Positions 56,194-64,000 of a DNA stretch of 64,000 nt are shown one piece after another; the first letter of the stretch is position 1, and every line of letters starts with the position of its first letter. The position numbers and the translations under genes were made by a program. A model generated the notes under the pieces. It saw only the letters and a list, made by a program, of their open reading frames with translations. It made no database searches and was not told the DNA's origin. Source of the DNA: Paramacrobiotus metropolitanus (Eukaryota > Tardigrada > Eutardigrada > Parachela > Macrobiotidae); assembly GCF_019649055.1 (NCBI RefSeq), contig NW_026570353.1, positions 124,001-188,000 on the forward strand, given 5' to 3'.

Positions 56194-58129
56194 CTAGACC
56201 TCGTTAGCTGCTCTAAACGCTATGATGTCCTTGTCATGAGCCTTTAGATCCATGAAACGCACTGTATACTCTTGCTGATTAGGTGTGACTACATGCTGAT
56301 CACCATCCGCTCGGCAGTAAATCGCCGGTGGGTATACGTTGTTCGTATAGAACATCATCTCTCGGCCGGGCTTCAGAAACTGCGAAGCCGGCAATATCTT
56401 GTCGCTGGCAACGTAGCCTTCCCCGGTTGGGCCGAAAGGGCTCTGCCACGTACAGCCAAATCCCGAATCCTTAACGCTGACAATTTCCCCTGGCCACCAC
56501 ATTCGCTCACCCCGACTGTGCTGTACAAACACTTTCTCTTTATACGCCAGCACGGTGTTACCGATGCAGAAGGTGGGCATACGGCGAGATTCGCTGAGGA
56601 AGGGCAGCGTTTCCGGTTTCATCGTGGCATACTTGTGCTAATACAGCTCGTGCACTTCGGACGGGAGCAGTACACCGCTCTGCAAGAAATCTCGAGAGAA
56701 TGAATGACCGCTGCTTATTCAGGTTAGTGTCCAGTAAATATTGCCCGCTTACCTTGGCCGGCACATCCGCTAGGTGCGTGCTGGTCAACAGAGGAAACCG
56801 CACAAGAAACAGTGCTTCACCCAGCACCTGACGTTGATTGGCGCCGGATAGGTCCAAGTTGTCAGCTTTGCATGCTTCCAGCGCCCACCTATAAAACAGC
56901 TCACCAAGCGTCGAAAAGATGACGTTGTCCACGTCGGACGGTACCTCTCAACAGCCAAATAGATGTTATGCTCGGCGGCGACGAGCGTCTCACTCTGCAA
57001 AATCATCGCGAGCGTCTTCTGCTTAATGGCCACGAAATGTTCGGACTGCAGGACATCTTCAGCGGAAAGGTCGATAAACTGTCGGCAGCGCTTGATAATT
57101 CCCTCGGCATGCCACTCAATTCCCTGTAAAACAGAGAATGTTGCCAACCAGTTGAGTACTGAGGAAGTCGCTGCGTCTGCGTCGACGAACGTTCTCCAAG
57201 ACGTTTAGACAGTTGTCGATGCTGAGGTCAGTGAGGTGATCCCTGACGAATCGGTAGCATTTCTCCACCAGCTGCAGCACACCGTACTTGTCCGCGCACA
57301 TCCATGTCGGAATGACGTTGTCCACGTTCAGCTCATCCGCGGCGTCAGTGTAGATGAAGCTGCAACGAACCAGCACAACTGAAGAAATTTTTAAGACAAC
57401 GAACGATGCAGCTGTAGTTCACAACTTTTTGCAATTGTTTGTATTTTACCAGCTTGCAGTAACATGCTTAGTGTTCGTCACACATGTATTTTCGTTGGCA
57501 CACGTACTCTGTTGCTTGATAACTCTCACTATTTTTTCCGTTGTGCTTAGGCTGATTTGATCTCATCCCTAATGGAAAGTCAACCATAGAGTATATATGC
57601 CACACTGCGATGTTACCAAAATAGCGCTCTGTTCATTTGGAATTTTCATCCGTAATCAACTGCCACTAATTACTGTTTTTTTTTGTACGAAAAGTTGGTT
57701 AGCACCATTTTCCACGATTGCATACCACCCCAGGTAGTTACATTAGCACAGTCCCGACCTCGCGCATATACCTCAGCATATTGCTAAAAGCATCCGCCGT
57801 AACATCGGGGATATCGACAGGCGTCTCTCCGGTTTCAGCTAGATCTCCATGGAACATGGCATGGAATGCAGCGTTGCGCAGGCACATCACATACCTGCAA
57901 GACGGCGTACAGTTCCTCAGAGAAAGTGACGTGCGGTTGATGCATCGGTTTTATGCTGGAATGGGTTTACTTGTGACTTGTGTGCTGAGAAGATTTTCGC
58001 TTCCCCATACTGCCGTCCGACCACGAGCTGTACATCAGCAAACTCTCCGCTAGCCAACGATCGCTTCAGGCTGCTGACGAGCTCGGACTCAACATCTGGC
58101 TGCTCGGGGCATATCGGGTTATGAGACAT
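56194..58129 (-). pseudogene. BTB-11: BTB-BACK gene with nonsense codon and altered donor
   Basis: Exons: 58129-57978, 57894-57772, 57359-57191, 57123-56945, 56888-56753, 56679-56194. Two defects: codon 14 of exon 6 is TAG (56640-56638), where siblings have CAG in VHDLYQYKF; and the exon 1 donor region is duplicated (ACAAGTCACAAGTAAAC), moving the good GTAAAC donor seven bases out of frame. Otherwise the reading frame is open (415 codons counting the stops). Exon 3 carries three extra codons (HLTDLSIDN). If the TAG is tolerated, the product would be a BTB-BACK protein lacking the last domain. The closest sibling is BTB-12. Confidence 0.75.
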
Positions 58130-58504
58130 TCTGGAATAGTGAAACCGTAGATTCAGTGTTTGTTGATCGGGATCCTTCAACACGCTAATGCGCAACCCGT
58201 GCATAATGAGGTTAGTAATGAATACGAGAGATTACTGCCATATTTAAAGATACGGCTTTGCAGAAGTGGGCATTCAACTGGCTTGATGACTTGCCGTAAA
58301 AAAAACTCCATCAGTAAATTAAGTTTGTAATCGAAGCGTTAAATCTTAGGACACTTGAAGGGGCAACTGTTCTCGAATTCGAATTGTTTTTATATGTCGA
58401 ATTTGCAAATGCTCTCGCGCGGGCTCGCTGCCAAGTGCCACGTGAATTATGCCGCAGGCAAAATGACACAGCAGCCCGTGTGTGGTGAGAACTGACCATA
58501 CGCA

Positions 58505-58573
58505 ACGCTGAGTGGACCGGGCCCAGTTGGCAGTTTCGGCGAAACTGCCAACTGGGCCCGGTCCACTCAGCGT
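58505..58573. repeat. Perfect 69-bp palindrome (33-bp arms, 3-base loop)
   Basis: The left arm 58505-58537 (ACGCTGAGTGGACCGGGCCC...) and the right arm 58541-58573 are exact reverse complements around GGC. It would form a very stable hairpin. It lies between BTB-11 and the LINE at 59.3 kb, with no ORF across it. Confidence 0.9.
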
Positions 58574-58699
58574 ATGCCGTCGTTACCTGTGATCAGTTTC
58601 TTAAGCGTTCTTGAGCGGAAGCAATGATTCCCCATGAGGCAGCCGCTAAAGCGCTTCTTGCACATGATTTATTGAGGATGCCGGACTATGGGACATTAC

Positions 58700-59297
58700 A
58701 GTAAAACCGCAGTGAAACCGCAGCCTAAATTATACTGCTGCCACTTACTGAATCGATGCTGATGTTAGTGATGTACGCCGATATTAATGATACTTTACCT
58801 CTGTCAAAGATAAAGAAATACAGCTGGGCCGGATATAAACAGATCACGAAAGCCAACACAGGGATTCAAACAATTAAGTATAATTCACATTCGATAACGC
58901 CAACCGTTGTACTGGGCGACCGACTACCAGTGGGTTCTGTGGTTGTTATATCAATAATTACTTGTTCTGTCCTAGTAACCGGTTGTGTTTTCGATGTGCT
59001 CACGCCATGTGTAACGGTTGCCCCAGCGCCGGTAGTCACAACAAAAGACTACGGCAACGCCCGCATGCGGCTGAAAATTCACGCCGCTAAATCGACTAAA
59101 TCCAGCCATGGCAGGCTGGACCGGAATCAACCCCCTACACCAGGCGGTGCTGACTTGCTCCCGGAAGTACGTTTCTCGCGATACTGTAGTTTCTGTCTCG
59201 TTTGTTTTTTTGGATAGACAATAATACCACTAGTCGTGTTCGTGAGTACAAGTATTTACTCAGAAATCCTGCGCGCTGATCAACTGAGAGAAATACC
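58700..59297. other. Spacer
   Basis: The part near 59125-59195 (GGCGGTGCTGACTTG, CCGGAAGTACG) resembles 45205-45260 just left of the Ngaro element, so a dispersed repeat may be present. No gene supported. Confidence 0.4.
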
Positions 59298-59308
59298 GTT
59301 AAGTATTA

Positions 59309-60858
59309 GGAAGTGATTCGGAATACCATCGGAAGTGATTCGTAATTTCCTGCTGCTGATAGAGGAAGCCAGAACGATTGGCCTGGAAGTAAATATTGCG
59401 AAGTGCGAAGTTTTTTTGTGCGGTGGCACGGAAGCACAGCGTACATCGGCCGCTTACGACTTCACCAATTTGTTCCCTGGGATAGCCATTGTATCAGCCG
59501 ATAAACTGAACTTGCTCGGCTCCCCTCTTCTACCAGCCGCCGTCATCCCGATGATCAACGAGAAAATCAGCCAGCTCGGTGTTATGTGCGGCCGCTTGCA
59601 GCTAATTCCTAAACATCAAGCGCTATTCCTGTTGAAGAATTGCCTAGGAGTGCCGAAAATTGTTCACATATTGCGCACCTCTCTCGCATGGATGTTTCCA
59701 CAAGAGCTATACAGACTCGACCAGGTATTTCGCGAGGCGGTCGAAACAATTACCAATGTTAGGATGGACCACCCAACATGGCTCCAGGCCTCCCTTCCTG
59801 TTCGTTTCGGTGGTTTGGGAATCAGACGCACCGAGAAGCTAGCTTCCTCTGCCTACTTGGCATCGGCTTCTTCGTTGCACCAACTAATTCCCAGATTATG
59901 CCCGACACTGACAGTAACGGATGTCACCACCGCCACGCGAGCCTGGAAGTTAGAGGCCGACACTGACGAACTTCCGAGGGAGGCTTTCCGACACGTCCAG
60001 AAAGCTTGGGACACCCCTACAACCCTGCAGACATTTTCGAGGCTAACCGCACTACGGACTTCACAGGAAGAAGTCGCGCATCTCAAGGCGGTATCAGTCC
60101 CGGAAGCAGGCGTGTGGATCCATGCATTACCGGCTGCTTGCCTCGGTAATCTGTTGGAAGACAACACTTTTCGCATAAGTGTTGCGCTACGTCTGGGAGC
60201 ACCGATCGTTACTCCACATGTGTGCGTTTGTGGTGGGCTGGTCGACGAGCTGGGCCGGCACGGACTTCGCTGTAAGCGGTCTGCCGGAAGACTTCCACGA
60301 CATGACGGAATCAGCGCGGAATTCACTCGAGGCTTGAAGTCAGCCGGTTTCCTTCGAGAATGGAGCCAAAAGGTCTATCCGTGAAAGATAAGAAAAGGCC
60401 AGATGTGATCACCCTTATTCCGTGGAAGCGCGGAAAACCGTTGGCGGTGGATGTTACCTGTGTGGACACGCTGGCGGCCTCATATATCGACCGCACTTCC
60501 GTAAATGTCGGCGCGGCAGCCGAACTCGCGGAAAGGGGAAAGCTAGCGAAGCATGCCTGGCTGCAACCAAGGTACGATTTCGTTGCTGCAGCCATCGAAA
60601 TTTACGGACCTTATGGGGACGGAACTAAAAAGCTAGTGGAAATGGTTGGAAACGGTATTGCGACTTCCACTGGCCAGAAGCGGGCGAAAGAGTTTTTTAA
60701 GCAGCGAATATCTATGCAAATACAACGGGGAAACGCGATTTGTGTAATGGGTGCGATCCCCGATCAAGATAGCATAGAGGAAGTGTTTCTGTTATAAATG
60801 CTGTTTCGTTTTGGTACATAGTTTGTACTCGTATCATGATACTTATTAAAGGTCCTGG
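59309..60858 (+). mobile_element. 5'-truncated LINE with restriction-like endonuclease, 11-bp target duplication
   Basis: Flanked by GTTAAGTATTA at 59298-59308 and 60859-60869. It contains the C-terminal part of RT after the catalytic motif, a Cys/His knuckle and a restriction-like endonuclease-type domain, then a short 3' UTR without a poly(A) tail. Relatives occur at 18076-18249 (minus) and 62781-62920. Confidence 0.8.
59335..60797 (+). pseudogene. LINE RT C-terminus and restriction-like endonuclease, frameshifted
   Basis: Two frames overlap at 60360-60384. The first gives LLLIEEARTIGLEVNIAKCE (post-YADD region of RT), LQASLPVRFGGLGIRR, then CVCGG...GRHGLRC, a CCHC-like knuckle, and LPRHDGISAEF. 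The second resumes with MEPKGLSVKDKKRPDVITLI and AVDVTCVDTLAASY, a PD...D pattern as in restriction-like endonucleases, and ends FFKQRISMQIQRGNAICVMG. A single-base indel near 60360 separates them. I infer an R2-type (RLE) clade, but the exact clade is uncertain. Confidence 0.75.
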
Positions 60859-60869
60859 GTTAAGTATTA

Positions 60870-62155
60870 CAACGTCATGCCCAACACCTCTAGGGATGCT
60901 ATAGCATACAGTCTCTGCACTACTAAGCCACAACCACTGCTTCGAAATTTTTAATAATTTTGTATTTTTTTGCTATTTTACCAATACGTACACATGTGAT
61001 TTAATAACTTCCTACCCAGAGTGAAGATAAGCATGCCGAACGATAATTACTTGCAACTGCCACGCTAAAACGGCAGCTACGCGCTCTTAAAATTAGTACG
61101 GAATCAGTACACGAACACAAAAAAATAGAACCTTGCGCTGAATAATAATACGATAAACTGAGGTAACAAACAGTATACACATACTCCAGTATGGTAAAGG
61201 TCATTGATATTGGTACATTCACATAATCATTTGTATTAATCGCAGGCGCGGTGGAGAATCGAAAAACAGAATGTGATGTTGTCGAGACGGCTCTGCCTTG
61301 TGCAAAGTTTCGCCGAACTCTTGTATGAACAAGGATTCGGTGTTTCCCGCACACCAACTCTGTGGTGCCACTTGATCGAGCCGCTATACAGTACAATTTT
61401 TTTGAACTTTACTGCAGTAATTTTTTTGTCGTGAGTTAGGTTCTGACTTTGGCATTCGCAATAATAATTACTTATGCACCGGTACAGCACATAATTAATG
61501 AAAGCTATTCAACTGACGGGAGCGGAAGTATGCACCCTCATGTACTAGATTGAATGCCAAGATACTGAACTATTTCGATCTTTATAACTGTTGAGAGTTG
61601 AAAAGTTTATTTATCCCGTGTCTCATTTGCCGGAGAATATTTTGAACGTACCTCTGATATCCGAAATACCGTATTTTGGTAAGTTCCCTCTCGATTCGGA
61701 AGCCCATGCCGAAATATGTGCCCCACTTTGATGTCATTTTTGCAATGTCAGTGCATATATAGCAACCTTATGTTATTTTATTGACTTTCCATTAGATGAT
61801 GTTTGCTGTCATACTGGACATTATTGGTGTCGTACGGCATTCCCGTGACAACAACTATGTCAAATACAGGAATTCACCTTGGAGGACTATTTTTTTCGGA
61901 AAAAAAACGGATTTTCTTGGACTGATTAGAAGTGCAAGTGCAGGAGCCATTGATTGTCATGTGCCTTAACGGGTTCCGCGTGAACAGTTCTTTTTACAAG
62001 TTTTCAAAATAATATTTTTTTACTTCGAATCACGAACCACCTACGTGTTTTTTTCCCGCAAACGTTTTGTCCTTTTAAACCGAATCAGGTAAATCAGAAA
62101 AACAAACGCGAGCGCCACCGTTAGACTGCATATATTATTCGTCCCGAATCATCCG
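60870..62155. other. Spacer between the LINE and BTB-12
   Basis: AT-rich; no gene supported. Probably includes the 3' flank of BTB-12. Confidence 0.4.
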
Positions 62156-62161
62156 TAAACC

Positions 62162-63675
62162 TTACACCCCGTTAGCTGCTCTAAACCTTATGTTGTTCGC
62201 TTCGTGAACCATCAGATCAATGAAACGGACAGTGTATTCGTGATGATCACACTTAACGACATAGCGAATACCGTCCATTCGGCAAAACGTAGCACGTTTA
62301 TAACCGTTTTCCGCAAAGGCCATCATCTCATGGCCAGGCTGCAAAAACCGGGAAGCCGGAACTATCTGTTCGCTGGCAGCATGACCTTCACCGGATCCGC
62401 CAAACGGTTTCTCCCACGCATAGCCAAATCCGCAGTGTGCAACGCCCACAATTTCCCCTGGATGCCAAACTAGAGTATCCCGGGTCCGCTCTACAAACAC
62501 CTTCGCCTTATACTCCAGGACGGTGTTGCCGATGCAGAAGGTGGGCATGCGGCGGGATTCCGTAGAGAAGGGCAGCGAAGCCGGTTTCATCGTGGCAAAC
62601 TTGTACCGATACAGGTCGTGCACTTCCGACGGCAGTAATATACCGCTCTGCAAGGGTATCAAGCATGCCACTCCGTTTTCTAAATTGCCGGTAAATTGTT
62701 TTTCTTGATTTTGTACTTTTATGGATTCTTTATAACTTAACAGCCTATCGTAGCTATCGTTAATTCGTGGCCATCCATACAAATGCAGCGGGGAAACGCG
62801 ATGTGTGTACTATGTAATACGTACAATCCCTGACCAGGATACCACTGATGAAGTGTTTTTGTTATGAATTTATTTTTATATTTTCATACTTGATTTGTAC
62901 TGGTATCGTGATATTTACAAACAGATTAACCTAAAATCAATTAACAGACGGCATCTGGCGACGTTGTTGCTTTTCAAAAACCATTTTTTATGTTATTCTT
63001 ATGTTATAATTTTTTGAAAAAAGAAGGGGTAATTATGTAGTTTCAACCACCTGCTAGTAAAAATACTGACCGTTTACCTTGTCAGGTCCATCCGCTATCT
63101 GCGTGCAGCTGAGCAGAGGAAACCGCACAAGAAACAACGCTTCACCTAACACCTGACGTCGATTGGCGCCGGATGGGTCTAAGTTGTTGGCCTTACATGC
63201 TTCCAGCGCCCATCTGTATCAAAGCCGATATTAAGCAATAAGAATATCGTGTTGTTAAAGTCTTTTCAGTTACCTATCGACAGCGACATAGATGTTATGC
63301 TCGGCGGCAACAAGCGTGTCGCTCTGTAAGATCATCACCAGCGTCTTCTGCCCAATAGCCAAGAAATGTTCGGACTTCAGGACGTCTTCAGCAGATCGGT
63401 CGATAAATTGCCGACAGCGCTTGATAATTTCCTCAGCATGCCCCTCCATTCCCTGTAAAGCAACCATTAACGTTGTAAGCCAGCTGAGTAATACAGGGTG
63501 GCTGCGTAGACGAACATTCTCCAAGACGTTTAGACAGTTGTCGATGCTGAGGTGTTCCCTGACGAATCTGTAGCATTTCTCTACCAGCTGCGCCACACCG
63601 TACTTGTCCGCGCACATCCACGTCGGGATGACATTGTCCACGCTCAGCCCGTCTATGTCGTTAGAGTAGAGAAAA
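62162..63675 (-). CDS. BTB-12: BTB-BACK gene, exons 3-6 (5' part beyond the window)
   Basis: Visible exons: 63675-63516 (FLYSNDIDGL..., ADKYGVAQLVEKC), 63452-63274, 63213-63078 (LEACKANNLDPSGANRRQV), 62647-62162. All are open and in phase. Exons 1 and 2 would lie right of 64000, because intron 2 is over 325 bp. This matches BTB-11, whose intron 2 is 411 bp and shares sequence with 63805-63950. The last domain reads WHPGEIVGVAHCGFGYAW, FLQPGHEMM, VVKCDHHEYTVRFIDLMVH. Intron 5 (about 430 bp) contains a LINE 3' fragment at 62781-62920. Confidence 0.78.
62781..62920 (+). mobile_element. 3' fragment of the 59309-60858 LINE family in intron 5 of BTB-12
   Basis: ATGCAGCGGGGAAACGCGAT, ATCCCTGACCAGGATA and GAAGTGTTTTTGTTATGAAT match 60717-60800 of the larger copy, and GTACTGGTATCGTGATA matches its 3' UTR. 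About 140 bp. TACAAA occurs at both ends and may be the target duplication. Confidence 0.75.
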
Positions 63676-64000
63676 CTGCAACGAATATACAAAGTAGCAC
63701 ACATACCGCAGCTGTTTGCCATACGGGTTATTCCGATTCAATAGTAGTTTACAACGTGCTGCATATCCGACAACAAATACTTATCTGACGATATGCAGTA
63801 TGATTTGATCTGATATCCCCATTGCTTGGTCAACTATAGAGTATATACGCAGCGCTGAAATTCTGTCAAAAGAAGCTTTCTGTTTATTTGGACTTTTCGT
63901 CAGTAAAAAGTTGTCCCTATGTAGTGCCATTTTCCACAGTTACATACTTATTATTCTGTGACGTACGAGTACTAGTACACAGTACTGTACACACTGCATA
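63676..64000. other. Intron 2 of BTB-12 (partial)
   Basis: 63805-63950 is similar to intron 2 of BTB-11 (57548-57720): TTGATCT, GTCAACTATAGAGTATATA and GCCATTTTCCAC are shared. This shows the two genes arose by segmental duplication including introns. Confidence 0.65.

Noticed and set aside
58666-58696. Possible relic of a BTB exon 1 start (MSHSP on the minus strand)
   Set aside because: Only about ten codons resemble the family start; too short to call.
58756-59217. 153-codon plus-strand frame before the LINE
   Set aside because: Overlaps a dispersed repeat also present left of the Ngaro element; no domain.
1-64000. CRISPR arrays, bacterial operons, rRNA and tRNA genes
   Set aside because: No spaced direct repeats of the right kind, no cloverleaf I could fold by eye, and the window is clearly eukaryotic.

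Overview
The window is eukaryotic (animal) genomic DNA. It has spliceosomal introns of about 60 bp with GT-AG ends, multi-exon BTB and F-box genes, several retrotransposon classes, and an integrated block of animal-type DNA-virus genes. I cannot name the species from sequence alone. Short introns, a large BTB expansion and an F-box gene suggest a compact-genome invertebrate, and a tardigrade is only a guess.

Layout. 1-3.6 kb: a dense, same-strand run of overlapping viral ORFs. It holds the tail of an upstream protein, an adenain-type cysteine protease, two small membrane proteins, three related proteins of weak PC4-like character and a two-BIR IAP protein. This looks like one end of an adintovirus/Polinton-like element, followed by a tandem repeat at 3.6-4.0 kb. 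4.77-6.22 kb: a young non-autonomous LTR retrotransposon with apparently identical 258-bp LTRs, a 4-bp target duplication and an initiator-Met tRNA primer site. A solo LTR of the same family sits inside a BTB exon at 55.0 kb.

6.4-64 kb: a tandem cluster of twelve BTB-BACK genes or remnants (called BTB-1 to BTB-12 here), mostly on the minus strand. They share six exons. Exons 1-5 have nearly fixed lengths (161/123/160/179/136 bp) and encode the BTB and BACK domains of the BTBD1/2/3/6 type. Where those relatives have a PHR domain, exon 6 encodes a different domain of about 110 residues that I do not recognise. BTB-5 to BTB-9 read through intact, and BTB-12 is intact as far as it is visible. BTB-1, -2, -4, -10 and -11 are each broken in a different way: an ORF1-type insertion with a 9-bp duplication, an internal inversion, a LINE, an LTR plus deletion, and a nonsense codon. 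BTB-3 is a relic. An F-box gene lies at 14.4-17.05 kb.

Mobile elements fill the gaps between BTB copies. A Ngaro-type tyrosine-recombinase retrotransposon at 45.29-49.91 kb has textbook A1-ORFs-B1-A2-B2 split direct repeats and what looks like a 52-bp intron in pol. Three 5'-truncated LINEs and extra fragments, a 31-bp-TIR element, a 54-bp minisatellite and two long perfect or near-perfect hairpins are also present.

BTB-BACK and F-box proteins of these families are normally substrate adaptors of Cul3 and SCF ubiquitin ligases. A plausible reading is a birth-and-death cluster of adaptors whose last exon supplies a diversified recognition domain. That is inference, not something the sequence proves.
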